Positions 43,303-54,349 of a stretch of DNA of 64,000 nt are shown piece after piece (position 1 is the stretch's first letter; each line of letters opens with the position of its first letter). The notes under the pieces were generated by a model. It was not told the DNA's origin. It searched no databases and worked only from the letters and a program-made list of their open reading frames with translations. This DNA comes from Faecalibacterium prausnitzii (GTDB lineage Bacteria > Bacillota > Clostridia > Oscillospirales > Ruminococcaceae). A program made the translations under genes and the position numbers. Where the stretch lies: the NCBI RefSeq assembly GCF_019967995.1, contig NZ_CP065377.1:1426001-1490000 (forward strand), given 5' to 3'.

Positions 43303-43331
43303 TTGACTTTCACGCTTTCGTGTGCTAAAGT
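43303..43331 (+). promoter_or_regulatory. Promoter of the YerC-like gene with palindrome in the spacer
   Basis: TTGACT (43303-43308), 17 bases, TAAAGT (43326-43331). CACG-CTTT-CGTG (43311-43322) lies in the spacer and extends imperfectly to ACTTT/AAAGT outside, an operator-like arrangement. The AT-rich stretch 43165-43300 upstream shows no gene. Confidence 0.55.
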
Positions 43332-43390
43332 GATAATACAAACTCATAAAATCTTCCAAATACCCGGCGCTTGCCGCAAAGGAGGCCGCT

Positions 43391-43708
43391 ATGGCTGAGA
43401 AAAACCCCAGAAAGAACCCGACCACGGACGCACTGTTCGATGCGATCCTGAGCCTTGAAACACGGGAAGAATGCTACAATTTCTTTGAGGACCTGTGCAC
43501 CGTAAAGGAAATCTCCGATATGGCGCAGCGCCTGGAAGCGGCCAAGCTGCTTTTGGGTGGCAGCACCTATGACCAGATCGTCAAAGCGGTGGAGATCAGC
43601 ACGGCCACCATCAGCCGGATCAACCGCTGCATCCAGTACGGCAGCGGCGGCTACCGCGACGTCATCGAAAAAGTCTCTGCGAAGGAAGCAGCCGATTCCG
43701 CCGAGTGA
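43391..43708 (+). CDS. YerC/YecD family TrpR-related regulator
   Basis: A 105-residue helical protein of the TrpR-like YerC/YecD family. LFDAILSLETREECYNFFEDLCTVKEI forms the dimer helices, SDMAQRLEAAKLLLGGSTYDQIVKAVEISTATISRINRC contains the helix-turn-helix with recognition helix ISTATISRINR. Family members are thought to be transcriptional regulators, but ligand and targets are unknown. Start ATG 43391 after AAAGGAGG. The next gene follows after 62 bases with no terminator between, and a palindrome in its own promoter suggests autoregulation. Confidence 0.88.
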   Translation: MAEKNPRKNPTTDALFDAILSLETREECYNFFEDLCTVKEISDMAQRLEAAKLLLGGSTYDQIVKAVEISTATISRINRCIQYGSGGYRDVIEKVSAKEAADSAE

Positions 43709-43770
43709 CACAGGCGGCGGCCCGGACATACAATGGGGCATACCTTATATAAGAAAGGATGACCCGATTT

Positions 43771-44097
43771 ATGATCACGGAAACCAACTGCACGCCTACG
43801 CTGGAATGCCCCGCACTGCCCCGCGTCACCCTCGACCAGGCCGTCATCGACCTGCTGGAGAGCATTGCGCTGCAGGAGTCTGCCCTCAGCCACATCCTCT
43901 GCGCGGAGAGCCAGAAGATGAAGACCGCGATGGCCATGAAGGAAGTGGACCTGTGCAAGCTGCTGGAGATCAACGACTCGGCCACCAACATGGTCCATGC
44001 CGTAGCCAATCTGGAACTGGCACTCAAAGATAAGCTGGAATTTATCTCCAACAATCTCTATTACCCCTCGACGGAAAACACCACCACCGCGCAATAA
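43771..44097 (+). CDS. Conserved-looking hypothetical protein, helical
   Basis: A 108-residue protein that I do not recognise. After a short cysteine-containing start (ITETNCTPTLECPALPRV) it is predicted to be nearly all helix: LDQAVIDLLESIALQESALSHILCAESQKMKTAM, DLCKLLEINDSATNMVHAVANLELALKDKLEFI. Amphipathic heptad-like patterns suggest a helical bundle or coiled coil, much like small proteins often found in clostridial spore-former genomes. No membrane segment. ATG 43771 has AAGAAAGGA 11 bases upstream; ATG 43759, four codons earlier, is too close to it. It is co-transcribed with the YerC-like gene and ends at a strong terminator. Confidence 0.6.
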   Translation: MITETNCTPTLECPALPRVTLDQAVIDLLESIALQESALSHILCAESQKMKTAMAMKEVDLCKLLEINDSATNMVHAVANLELALKDKLEFISNNLYYPSTENTTTAQ

Positions 44098-44112
44098 CCG
44101 GCGGTTGCCCCT

Positions 44113-44143
44113 GCCTGCCCGCACTTTGCCGGGCAGGCTTTTT
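44113..44143 (+). terminator. Terminator after the helical hypothetical gene
   Basis: GCCTGCCCG (44113-44121) pairs with CGGGCAGGC (44130-44138), then five T's. Confidence 0.9.
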
Positions 44144-44203
44144 GTGTTTGTGGCTATTCTATGAACAATCTAGCCAAAAGATGAAAAAACGTTTTGTGCG
44201 GAA

Positions 44204-44232
44204 TTGCTGAATACAGAAAACTGTGCTATACT
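44204..44232 (+). promoter_or_regulatory. Promoter of the HAD phosphatase-SGNH pair
   Basis: TTGCTG (44204-44209), 17 bases, TATACT (44227-44232). Confidence 0.6.
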
Positions 44233-44268
44233 ATACACTGTATATGTGTGAAAGAGAGGAAATGAACC

Positions 44269-44928
44269 TTGCAGCACTATGACGTGATCTTATTCGACGT
44301 GGACGGAACGCTCATTGATTCCGCACCCGGCATCCTGAATACACTGGAAGAGGTCTTCCGCAAGATGAACGTAGATATCACCGGTGTGGACCTGCACCGC
44401 TACCTCGGCCCGCCGCTGCGCAAGACGTTCGCAGAGCACTTCACCGACCCGGCCAAGGTCGAGGAAGCCGCCGGGCTTTACCGTGCCAGCTATGCCGTCA
44501 AGGGCAGCCACGAGTGCCGCGTGTTCCCCGGTGCGGCAGAGATGCTCCGCCGCCTGAAGGAAGCGGGCTTTGTACTCTGCACGGCGACCTCCAAGCCCAC
44601 TCAGGTGGTGACGCCCATTCTCAAGGAGCAGGGCCTTGCCCCATACTTCGATTTCATCGGCGGTGCCTCCATGGACGAGAGCCGTGATACCAAGACCGAG
44701 GTCGTCCGCTACGTGCTGGAGCAGCCCTGCGTCAAGGGCAAACGGGTCCTGATGGTCGGGGACCGCAACGACGATATGCGCGGTGCGGCAGACTGCGGTC
44801 TGGATGCTGCCGGTGCGCTGTACGGCTATGGCAGCCGGGAAGAGCTGGAACCGTTCCACCCAGTCTTTCTGGCCGAGAGCTGCGCTGCCCTCGCGGACGC
44901 CCTTGTGAACGCCTGGCCGGACCGCTGA
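44269..44928 (+). CDS. HAD phosphatase, phosphoglycolate phosphatase-like
   Basis: A 219-residue HAD subfamily IA enzyme: motif I FDVDGTLIDSAPG at 9-21, cap helices with YLGPPLRKTF, motif II CTATSKP near 105, the motif III lysine near TKTEVVRYVL and motif IV VGDRNDDMRGA. The LGPPL(R) cap motif is shared by Gph/5'-nucleotidase-type HADs, so phosphoglycolate or nucleotide monophosphate are candidate substrates. The start is TTG 44269, eight bases after AGAGAGGA; the nearby ATG 44262 is in another frame and stops after six codons. A secreted SGNH hydrolase follows after 25 bases. Confidence 0.88.
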   Translation: MQHYDVILFDVDGTLIDSAPGILNTLEEVFRKMNVDITGVDLHRYLGPPLRKTFAEHFTDPAKVEEAAGLYRASYAVKGSHECRVFPGAAEMLRRLKEAGFVLCTATSKPTQVVTPILKEQGLAPYFDFIGGASMDESRDTKTEVVRYVLEQPCVKGKRVLMVGDRNDDMRGAADCGLDAAGALYGYGSREELEPFHPVFLAESCAALADALVNAWPDR

Positions 44929-44953
44929 TTGAGAATGAAAATGGTGAATCATT

Positions 44954-46855
44954 ATGAATCGTAGGACACAATCGGACAAGCAATCTATGACTCCTTTGCA
45001 GCGGCAGGCTGTTCTGGTCTGCGTTGTGTGTGCGCTGGCGGCGCTGCTGACCATCGGCATCACCCTGACCCTGCTCAGGCGGGGCAAAGTGGACGCCCCG
45101 AATGTACCCGATGCAGACTCCGTCTCCTCGGAAACGCCCGCGGGTGGCGAAGATCTGGCAGAGCACTATCAAATCGACAATTCATCGGCTTCTCTGTTGG
45201 CAGAAACGGCCGATGCGGGGCAGTCCTACCAGGACGAGACCCTCTTCATCGGCGACTCCAACACGGTGCGCCTGTACAACAACGGCCTGATCTCCCTGCA
45301 GCAGTTCTGCGCCAAGGAGGGCATCGGCACACAGGTGGCCCTGAATGAGGGCATCGTCACTTTTAAGAAGGACAGCAATGCCTATCCCATTGCCCAGGCT
45401 GTCGCCATGATGAAACCCCGCCGCGTGGTCATCACCCTCGGCACCAACGACAACGGCATGGAAGTGGCCGACTTTATCGCGAATTATACCGCTCTGGTCC
45501 AGGCCATCCAGGCCAGCTATCCCTATACCGATATCATCGTCAACACCATCCCGCCCATCCCGGCGGATCATTCGACCTACCCTCACATGGATCAGGCCAG
45601 GATCGACGATATGAACATGGCACTGCTCAATCTGTGCGAGCAGCTGGGCCTCAAGTTTCTGAACACCGCCGAGATCCTCAAGGGGGAGGATGGCTACGGC
45701 AAGCCGGACTACTACACAAACGGCGACATCCACCTGAAGAGTGCGGGCCTCAAGGCAGCGCTGAGCTATCTGCGCACCCACGCCTACACCACCGATGACC
45801 GCCGCCCGGATACCGCCAACATCCCGACCCGCACACTGGAGTATGTTTCCAACCCCAGTTCTGCGGTCCAGGCTCCCAGCTCGGAGTCTGCCAGCGAGAG
45901 CGCCAGCAGTTCCACCGCTGAGCCTGTTCACTATGAAGCGCACTATCGGGTCGAAAAGAAGGGCGGCGGTACGCTGACCTCCGGCGGTGAGTCCGACAAG
46001 ACCTCCCTGAGCTACACCGTGACCGATGCGTCTCAGACCATCAGTGTGACGGCAGTTCCCGCCGAGGGCTATGTCTTCGTCAAGTGGAGCGACGGTGTCA
46101 CCACCCGCACCCGCACCGACGACAAGTTCCAGCAGAACATTGACGTCACGGCCGTGTTTGCCGCAGTGTCCGTCGAGATCTCCAACGAGGGCAAGGGCCT
46201 GTTCGGCAGCTCCTATATCTTCAAGGCAAAGCTCGGCGGCAAGTATGCCAGCAGCGACAACCTCCGCTGGTACGCCAACGGGGAAGAGGTCAAGGCCGCT
46301 GCAGGCCAGACGACCGTGACCGTTCCGGTCTCCTCCATGGCCGTCGGCAGCTATAAGATCTACGCCGTCGTCACCTACAACGACTGCACCGTGAAGAGCA
46401 ACACGCTGACCTTGACCGTCCACAGCGAATCGTCCAGTTCGAGCACATCGAGCAGCAGTTCGTCTTCCAGCTCTTCGAGTTCGGGCAGCTCGTCTTCGTC
46501 CGGAGCTTCCTCCGGCAGTACATCCGGTTCCTCCGCTTCGTCCAAAGAAGAAGCCGCCTCTTCCGGCAGCTCCAGCTCGTCCCACAGCACCTCCGGCAGC
46601 AGCTCGGAGCACTCCTCCAGCTCTGCTTCCAGCGCATCGGCGTCTACGAGCGAGTCGAAAGCCGAGTCCAAGGCAGAATCGGCCAGCGCTTCGCAGAGTG
46701 AGTCCAAAGAGGAAAGCGCTTCTTCCCACAGCGAGTCGAAGGCGGAATCAAAAACCGAATCGAAGACCGAAGCCTCGGAAAGCAAGGCTGAGAACGATCT
46801 GCCCGCTTCCAGCGAGACGAGCGCAGAGAACACCGAGGCCGCAGCAAGCCGCTGA
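44954..46855 (+). CDS. Membrane-anchored SGNH hydrolase with Ser-rich tail
   Basis: A 633-residue surface protein. One signal-anchor helix (about 18-41) is followed by an SGNH/GDSL hydrolase domain (about 92-275): catalytic Ser102 in FIGDSNTVRLY, Asn165 in GTNDNGM, Asp258 and His260 in GDIHLKSAG. Next come an InlB-type B-repeat (about 320-400, AVPAEGYVFVKWSDG) and a beta-rich domain (about 400-485), then about 145 residues made almost only of Ser, Ala, Glu and Lys (SKAESKAES-like). No LPXTG sorting signal is present. It is probably an esterase acting on cell-wall polymers, with the tail as a flexible or glycosylated stalk. Confidence 0.85.
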   Translation: MNRRTQSDKQSMTPLQRQAVLVCVVCALAALLTIGITLTLLRRGKVDAPNVPDADSVSSETPAGGEDLAEHYQIDNSSASLLAETADAGQSYQDETLFIGDSNTVRLYNNGLISLQQFCAKEGIGTQVALNEGIVTFKKDSNAYPIAQAVAMMKPRRVVITLGTNDNGMEVADFIANYTALVQAIQASYPYTDIIVNTIPPIPADHSTYPHMDQARIDDMNMALLNLCEQLGLKFLNTAEILKGEDGYGKPDYYTNGDIHLKSAGLKAALSYLRTHAYTTDDRRPDTANIPTRTLEYVSNPSSAVQAPSSESASESASSSTAEPVHYEAHYRVEKKGGGTLTSGGESDKTSLSYTVTDASQTISVTAVPAEGYVFVKWSDGVTTRTRTDDKFQQNIDVTAVFAAVSVEISNEGKGLFGSSYIFKAKLGGKYASSDNLRWYANGEEVKAAAGQTTVTVPVSSMAVGSYKIYAVVTYNDCTVKSNTLTLTVHSESSSSSTSSSSSSSSSSSSGSSSSSGASSGSTSGSSASSKEEAASSGSSSSSHSTSGSSSEHSSSSASSASASTSESKAESKAESASASQSESKEESASSHSESKAESKTESKTEASESKAENDLPASSETSAENTEAAASR

Positions 46856-46903
46856 CACTTTTCCACTTCGCTGCATAGGCTGTTCCGAAGGGAGCGTGAG
46901 TGG

Positions 46904-47125
46904 ATGTTCTATGAGAAGATCCGTGTTCCGGGGCTTCCCGGTGAGGAAGATGTGACCGACGGCAGTGTGGACTGGTATGAGATGGACTGGGAGAATGTGG
47001 ACAATGGCGTTTTGGAATCCGAGATGCCCAAATGCCCGGAAACGCCCTGTTCCGCCGCTTCCCGCTGCGAGGACAACACCCCGGAACAAACCGACGATGA
47101 AACGTATGAAGTAGTCGAGGAATAA
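46904..47125 (+). CDS. Small acidic hypothetical protein
   Basis: A 73-residue frame with start ATG 46904 behind AGGGAGCG. The product is very acidic (Asp/Glu throughout, ending ETYEVVEE) with aromatic residues early (MFYEKIRVPG, VDWYEMDWENV) and three cysteines mid-chain. I do not recognise it. It lies 48 bases after the SGNH gene and is followed by a stem-loop, which supports reality, but its composition gives little to compare. Confidence 0.45.
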   Translation: MFYEKIRVPGLPGEEDVTDGSVDWYEMDWENVDNGVLESEMPKCPETPCSAASRCEDNTPEQTDDETYEVVEE

Positions 47126-47128
47126 GGC

Positions 47129-47165
47129 GAAGCCAGCTCTGCCGGGGCGGGGCTGGCTTCTCGCT
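47129..47165 (+). terminator. Probable terminator after the small acidic gene
   Basis: GAAGCCAGC (47129-47137) pairs with GCTGGCTTC (47152-47160), followed by only a weak T-rich tract. Confidence 0.5.
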
Positions 47166-47213
47166 GTTCTTACGATCCGGCAAATCCGGCGATCCGGAAG
47201 CGACCGGCTCCGG

Positions 47214-47235
47214 CCGGGGAGGACAAGCTCCCCGG
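47214..47235 (+). repeat. GC-rich hairpin in the leader of the YjjG-like gene
   Basis: CCGGGGAG (47214-47221) and CTCCCCGG (47228-47235) are perfect complements with a six-base loop; no T-run follows. It lies about 30 bases before the next start codon. Confidence 0.4.
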
Positions 47236-47265
47236 AACATGCAACAAGAGAGGGGAAACTGAACC

Positions 47266-48006
47266 ATGGCAAAATACTATTGCATCCTGTTCGATGCAGA
47301 CAATACGCTGCTGGATTTTGATGCAGCCGAAAGCAAGGCGCTGGCCGATACGCTCCGCAACTACGGCATCGAGCCGGATGCTGAGACGGTGCAGACCTAC
47401 CGCACCATCAATGGGGAGCTGTGGCGTCAGCTGGAAAAAGGCCAGATCCGCCGCGACAAGCTGATGGCGGAGCGCTTCACCCGCTTCCTGAAGGCTGTGA
47501 ATGCCGCAGGCAGCGGTGCCGAGATGAATCAATATTATCTCGACCAGCTCGCCACCCACCCGGACCTCGCCGCGCCCAATGTGCTGGACGTGATGAAAGA
47601 GCTGGCCGAGGTGGCAACGCTGGCCGTTGTGACAAACGGCTTCGACCGGGTGCAGTCCCGCCGTGTGGCCGAGTCCGGCCTGAAGGAGTTCGTCGAAGAG
47701 GTCTTTGTCTCCGAGAAACTCGACAGTGAAAAGCCGAACCGCAAGATCTTTGACACTGCGCTCCGTTCGCTGGGGGTGGAGAACCGCGAGCGTGTCCTGA
47801 TGGTGGGCGACAGCCTCACCAGCGACATCCAGGGCGGCATCAACGCCGGGCTGGATACCTGCTGGTACAACCCGAACCACGCCGAAAATCCGGGCAAGGT
47901 CTGCCCGACTTACGAGATCTCGAACCTCGAAGAGCTGTATCAGCTGGTCATGGAGCCGGAAGAACTGGCCAATGTCGGGCTGAAGAACCGCCGCCATCAG
48001 CTCTGA
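47266..48006 (+). CDS. HAD hydrolase, YjjG-like nucleotidase family
   Basis: A 246-residue HAD enzyme: motif I FDADNTLLDFDAAE at 9-22 (the DADNTLLDF form is typical of YjjG), helical cap with RTINGELWRQLEKGQI, motif II VTNGFDRVQ near 121, the lysine in SEKPNRKIFD and motif IV MVGDSLTSDIQGGINAG. YjjG-type enzymes remove phosphate from pyrimidine nucleoside monophosphates, including non-canonical ones. Start ATG 47266 follows GAGGGGAA. The ABC-F gene starts 49 bases after its stop, so it may head the long downstream operon. Confidence 0.87.
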   Translation: MAKYYCILFDADNTLLDFDAAESKALADTLRNYGIEPDAETVQTYRTINGELWRQLEKGQIRRDKLMAERFTRFLKAVNAAGSGAEMNQYYLDQLATHPDLAAPNVLDVMKELAEVATLAVVTNGFDRVQSRRVAESGLKEFVEEVFVSEKLDSEKPNRKIFDTALRSLGVENRERVLMVGDSLTSDIQGGINAGLDTCWYNPNHAENPGKVCPTYEISNLEELYQLVMEPEELANVGLKNRRHQL

Positions 48007-48055
48007 GCTCCTGCGCTGTGCGGCAAGTGGGAACAAAAAGATTGGATGAACAACA

Positions 48056-49951
48056 ATGCTGATACATTTGGAAAAACTGGGCAAGACCTTCGGCGAGAAG
48101 ATCGTCCTGCATGATGTCACGGCCAGCGTCGAGCGGGAGGACCGCATCGGCATCGTGGGCCAGAACGGTGCAGGCAAGACCACCCTTCTGAAGATCCTGA
48201 CCGGGGAATATACCGACTATGAGGGCGAGTTCAGTGTGACCCATGGCGTCACCCTTGGGTATCTGGAACAGAACGCGAAGCTGGACCCCACGCTGGATAT
48301 CTACGGCGAGATGCGCTCCTGCTTCGCCCATGTGCTGGATGCCATGGCACAGATGCAGATCCTGGAGCGCCGGATGGCGGCTTCGCCGGAGGATGCCTCT
48401 CTGCTGGAGCAGCACGATGCACTGCAGAACATCATCGACGCAGCCGATGGATACAATATGGACGTCAACATCAAAAAGGTGTTGTCCGGCATGGGCTTCG
48501 CACAGGATACCTGGACCAAGAACATCGCAGTCCTGTCCGGCGGCGAGCTGACCCGCCTGCGGCTGGCAAAGCTGCTGCTGCAAAAGCCGGACGTCCTCAT
48601 TCTGGACGAGCCCACCAACCACCTCGATTTTGCGACGATGGAATGGCTGGAAACCTACCTCAAGGGCTATTCCGGCGCGGTCCTCGTCGTCAGCCATGAT
48701 CGCTACTTCCTCGATAACGTCTGTACGAAGATCTGGGAAGTTTCGTTCCAGACCATGACGACCTACAAGGGCAATTTCTCGGCCTATCTGCCCCAGAAGG
48801 AAGCCGCCGATGCCCTGCGCCAGAAGCAGCACGACGCCGATGTGGCACTGGCCGAAAAATTGCAGGATTACGTGGACCGCAATCTGGTCCGCGCTTCCAC
48901 GACCAAAATGGCCCAGAGCCGCCGCAGGCAGCTGGAAAAGCTGGAGATCACCGAGGCCCCCAGAGATGAGACGAACCAGCTCAAATTCCGCTTCGAATAC
49001 GACGTGGAACCGTGGAACGAGCTGGTGCTGATGAAGAATCTGACCATCCGCATCGGGGAGCGCACCCTGCTGGAGCCGTTCACCTACACAGTCTGCCGCG
49101 GGCAGCGGCTCGTCATCGCAGGCCCCAACGGCGCCGGCAAATCGACCCTGATGCAGGTGCTGGACGGCAAGCGCCGCCCCTCCGGCGGCATGGTCCGGCT
49201 GGGCACCGGTGCCCGGCCCAGCATCTTTGCCCAGCAGCAGAACCGCCTGGGGCAGGGCCGGGTCATCGACGTCATCTGGAACAAATACCCCCGGATGACG
49301 GAGCTGGAAGTCCGCAGCCATCTGGCCAAGCTGGGCTTCCGGGGCGAGACGGTCTTCAAACCCTGCGAGGCGCTGTCCGGCGGCGAGCTGGCCCGCCTGC
49401 GCTTTGCCGAGATCGTGCTGGAACGCCCGAACCTGCTCTTCCTGGACGAGCCGACGAACCATCTGGACATCTACACCCGCGAGAACCTGACCGAGGCGCT
49501 GATGGCCTATACCGGGACGCTGCTCATGGTCACCCACGACCGGCACCTGATGAACAGCCTCGGATGCCCCATCCTCTATCTGGAGGACGGCAAGGCGACG
49601 CTCTACCCCAGCTACGATGCCCTGATGGGCCGCAGCGCGCCCGCCGTCGCGCAGCCGGCCAAAGCCGCCGAGCCTGCCAGGGCCGGTTACGGCAAGGAGC
49701 AGCGCCGCCGCCGCGCCGAGCTGCGGGCGAAGATCAAGGCCTGCGAGGACGAGATGGAAGCCTGCGGTGCCCGCGAGGTCGAGCTTGACAACGAGATCAA
49801 CTCGCCGGAAGTCTACAACGACCCGCAGCTGCTGCGGGAAAAAAGCGATGAGCTTGCCGATCTGCGCTTCCATCAGGAAGAACTGTTCGCCGCCTGGGAA
49901 AAGGCCATGGAGGAACAGGAGCAGTACGAGCAGAGCAGCACCGAAGAATGA
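48056..49951 (+). CDS. ABC-F family ATPase
   Basis: A 631-residue soluble protein with two ABC ATPase domains and no membrane part. Domain 1: Walker A GQNGAGKTT near 37, signature LSGGELTRLRLAKLL, Walker B LILDEPTNHLD. Domain 2: GPNGAGKST near 358, LSGGELARLRFAEIV, LFLDEPTNHLD. A charged linker (about 230-320) and a C-terminal coiled coil (about 555-630) complete the ABC-F pattern. Such proteins act on ribosomes to relieve stalling or give antibiotic resistance. The linker lacks an obvious long resistance-type insertion, so a housekeeping YdiF/Uup-like role is more likely; that is inference. Confidence 0.92.
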   Translation: MLIHLEKLGKTFGEKIVLHDVTASVEREDRIGIVGQNGAGKTTLLKILTGEYTDYEGEFSVTHGVTLGYLEQNAKLDPTLDIYGEMRSCFAHVLDAMAQMQILERRMAASPEDASLLEQHDALQNIIDAADGYNMDVNIKKVLSGMGFAQDTWTKNIAVLSGGELTRLRLAKLLLQKPDVLILDEPTNHLDFATMEWLETYLKGYSGAVLVVSHDRYFLDNVCTKIWEVSFQTMTTYKGNFSAYLPQKEAADALRQKQHDADVALAEKLQDYVDRNLVRASTTKMAQSRRRQLEKLEITEAPRDETNQLKFRFEYDVEPWNELVLMKNLTIRIGERTLLEPFTYTVCRGQRLVIAGPNGAGKSTLMQVLDGKRRPSGGMVRLGTGARPSIFAQQQNRLGQGRVIDVIWNKYPRMTELEVRSHLAKLGFRGETVFKPCEALSGGELARLRFAEIVLERPNLLFLDEPTNHLDIYTRENLTEALMAYTGTLLMVTHDRHLMNSLGCPILYLEDGKATLYPSYDALMGRSAPAVAQPAKAAEPARAGYGKEQRRRRAELRAKIKACEDEMEACGAREVELDNEINSPEVYNDPQLLREKSDELADLRFHQEELFAAWEKAMEEQEQYEQSSTEE

Positions 49952-49972
49952 CCACCCGAAGGAGGCCCTTTC

Positions 49973-50509
49973 ATGCCGAACCACCGCCGCAACGATTCCA
50001 AGACCCACAGCATCGCCCTTTCGGGGCTGCTGTTTGCGCTGGCCATGGCGCTCTCATTCGTTGAGGGCACACTGGTGCTTCCTGGCCTTTTGCCGGGCAT
50101 GAAGCTGGGGCTGGCGAATATTGTGGTGATGTACGCATTGTTCTTTATGGGGCCGAAGCAGGCGCTCGTGCTGGATCTCCTGAAAGCGCTGTTCGTCTTT
50201 CTGGTCTCCGGCTGGACGGCGGGGTTCCTCTCGCTGTGCGGCGGTCTGCTCTCGCTGCTGGTGATGTGGCTGCTGTATTACCACGCACCGGTGCGCCCCA
50301 CCTGGTACATCCTCTCGGTATGCGGTGCGCTGTTCCACAACATCGGCCAGCTTCTGGGTGCCAGTGTGATCTTATCCTCGGCGGTCTCCCTCTATTATGC
50401 GCCGGTGATGCTGGTGCTCGGCCTCGTGATGGGCGCACTGACGTCCATCACGCTCCGGGCGCTGCTGCCGGCTCTGGGCCGCCTGGGCTACAATATAAAA
50501 GAAAAATAA
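49973..50509 (+). CDS. Gx transporter family protein (PF07456-like)
   Basis: A 178-residue membrane protein with five or six helices, starting after GGAGG. The segment LSGLLFALAMALSFVEGTLVLPGLLPGMKLGLANIVVMYALFF, GPKQALVLDLLKALFV and FHNIGQLLGASVIL match the family once annotated as heptaprenyl diphosphate synthase component I and now called Gx transporters. These are S-component-like proteins (ECF style) of unknown substrate, often near electron-transfer or thiamine/ApbE genes. Here it lies between the ABC-F gene and lon, with short gaps. Confidence 0.82.
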   Translation: MPNHRRNDSKTHSIALSGLLFALAMALSFVEGTLVLPGLLPGMKLGLANIVVMYALFFMGPKQALVLDLLKALFVFLVSGWTAGFLSLCGGLLSLLVMWLLYYHAPVRPTWYILSVCGALFHNIGQLLGASVILSSAVSLYYAPVMLVLGLVMGALTSITLRALLPALGRLGYNIKEK

Positions 50510-50521
50510 GAGGTTTTGTAT

Positions 50522-52978
<2,457 letters not shown>

Positions 52979-52993
52979 AAAAGGAGTGCAGCT

Positions 52994-53590
52994 ATGAACT
53001 ACAACAAAGCGGATTTTATCGCCAGCTATGGCATTTCCAGCCAGCTGCCGGACAGTGACCGCCCGGAGCTGAGCTTCTCCGGCCGCTCCAACGTGGGCAA
53101 GTCCAGCCTCATCAACAAGCTGTGCAACCGCAAAAACTTGGCTCGTGTGTCCAGCACACCGGGCAAAACGGCCACCATCAATTTCTATTCGGTGGACGAC
53201 TGCTATTTTGTGGACCTGCCCGGCTATGGCTACGCTAAGGTCAGCAACGCCGACCGCGAGCGCTGGGACGACCTCATCAACAGCTACTTCGAGGCACCCC
53301 GCCACCACACCCTGCTGGTGCAGCTCATCGACTGCCGCCACGCCCCCAGCGCGGACGATCTGCAGATGCTGAAATATCTGCACTACCATGAGATCCCGTT
53401 CATCGTGGCGCTGACCAAGGCAGACAAGCTCAAAAAGAGCCAGCTGGCCAAGACGCAGGCGGAGTTCGAAACGCTCTGCCTGCCCTACGGCTGCCGGAAG
53501 GTCGTTCTGACCAGCGGCGAAAATGGCTACGGCATCCCGGAGCTGCAGGCCGTTCTGAACGAGGCCGTCGCCGAAGAGGATGCGGAGTAA
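52994..53590 (+). CDS. engB: Ribosome biogenesis GTP-binding protein YsxC/EngB
   Basis: A 198-residue TRAFAC GTPase: G1 GRSNVGKSSL near 31-40, G2 threonine in TPGKTATINFY, G3 DLPGYGYAKV, G4 TKADK and G5 VVLTSGENGYG. EngB binds the late 50S precursor and is essential in Bacillus. It follows lon directly, the widely conserved lon-ysxC pairing. Start ATG 52994 after AAGGAG. The methyltransferase begins four bases after its stop. Confidence 0.96.
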   Translation: MNYNKADFIASYGISSQLPDSDRPELSFSGRSNVGKSSLINKLCNRKNLARVSSTPGKTATINFYSVDDCYFVDLPGYGYAKVSNADRERWDDLINSYFEAPRHHTLLVQLIDCRHAPSADDLQMLKYLHYHEIPFIVALTKADKLKKSQLAKTQAEFETLCLPYGCRKVVLTSGENGYGIPELQAVLNEAVAEEDAE

Positions 53591-53594
53591 CGCC

Positions 53595-54347
53595 ATGGCT
53601 TACAATGAATTTGCCTATTTCTACGATGAATTCAACGGGGAAGCCGACTACGATGCCCTCTATGCCCATATCCACAAGGAACTGACCGCCCACGGCATTG
53701 CGGACGGCATCCTGGCAGACCTGGGCTGCGGCACGGGCGAGTTGACCCTGATGCTGACCCAGGCGGGCTATGATATGATCGGCATCGACCAGTCGGAAGA
53801 GATGCTCTGCGTCGTGCGGGACAAAGCCGAACAGCTGGGCCTTTCGGGCAGGCTGCTGCTGTTGCAGCAGGACCTGCTCAAGCTCGACCTCTACGGCACC
53901 ATCCGGGGTGCTGTGTCCACCTTCGATACCTTTAACCATATCCCGGACCTCGACACGGCCATTGCCAACGCCGGGTTCTTTATGGAAGAGGGCGGCGTCT
54001 TCCTTTTTGATATGAACACCCCGTACAAGCACCAGCAGGTGCTGGGGGAGAATGCCTTCACCTTTGAGGAAGAGGACGCAAGCTGTGTCTGGCGCAACCA
54101 TTACAGCGCCGAGGACCGCCGGGTGGAGATCACTGTGGACATCGACTACCGGGAGACCGGGGAGCATTTCCACGAGCAGTTCTACGAATACACCTACGAC
54201 CTCGCTGCCATCCGTGCGGCGCTGGAGCGGCACGGTTTTGTGCTGGAAAGCGTCTGTGACGGCGAGACGTTCGGCCCGCTGACCGAGGAAAGCGAGCGCT
54301 ATTTCTTCTGCGCTGTCAAGCAGTATACCCAATTGGAGGAACAATAA
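53595..54347 (+). CDS. Class I SAM-dependent methyltransferase
   Basis: A 250-residue methyltransferase with motif I LADLGCGTGELTLMLTQAGYDMIGIDQSEEML (motif start near residue 42) and later DTFNHI and GGVFLFDMNTPYK, as in small-molecule methyltransferases of the UbiE/BioC/YxbB type. The N-terminal YNEFAYFYDEFNGEADYDAL matches a frequent Firmicute group of unknown substrate. Start ATG 53595; upstream in-frame codons overlap engB. It is followed two bases later by hslO, so transcription and probably translation are shared. Confidence 0.85.
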   Translation: MAYNEFAYFYDEFNGEADYDALYAHIHKELTAHGIADGILADLGCGTGELTLMLTQAGYDMIGIDQSEEMLCVVRDKAEQLGLSGRLLLLQQDLLKLDLYGTIRGAVSTFDTFNHIPDLDTAIANAGFFMEEGGVFLFDMNTPYKHQQVLGENAFTFEEEDASCVWRNHYSAEDRRVEITVDIDYRETGEHFHEQFYEYTYDLAAIRAALERHGFVLESVCDGETFGPLTEESERYFFCAVKQYTQLEEQ

Positions 54348-54349
54348 TT

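Noticed and set aside
44262-44282. ATG just before the HAD phosphatase start
   Set aside because: Out of frame and stops after six codons; the TTG at 44269 has correct spacing and the conserved N-terminus.
46375-46866. Minus-strand Glu/Leu-rich frame in the SGNH tail region
   Set aside because: It is the complement of repetitive Ser codons; the plus-strand frame is continuous with a proven hydrolase.
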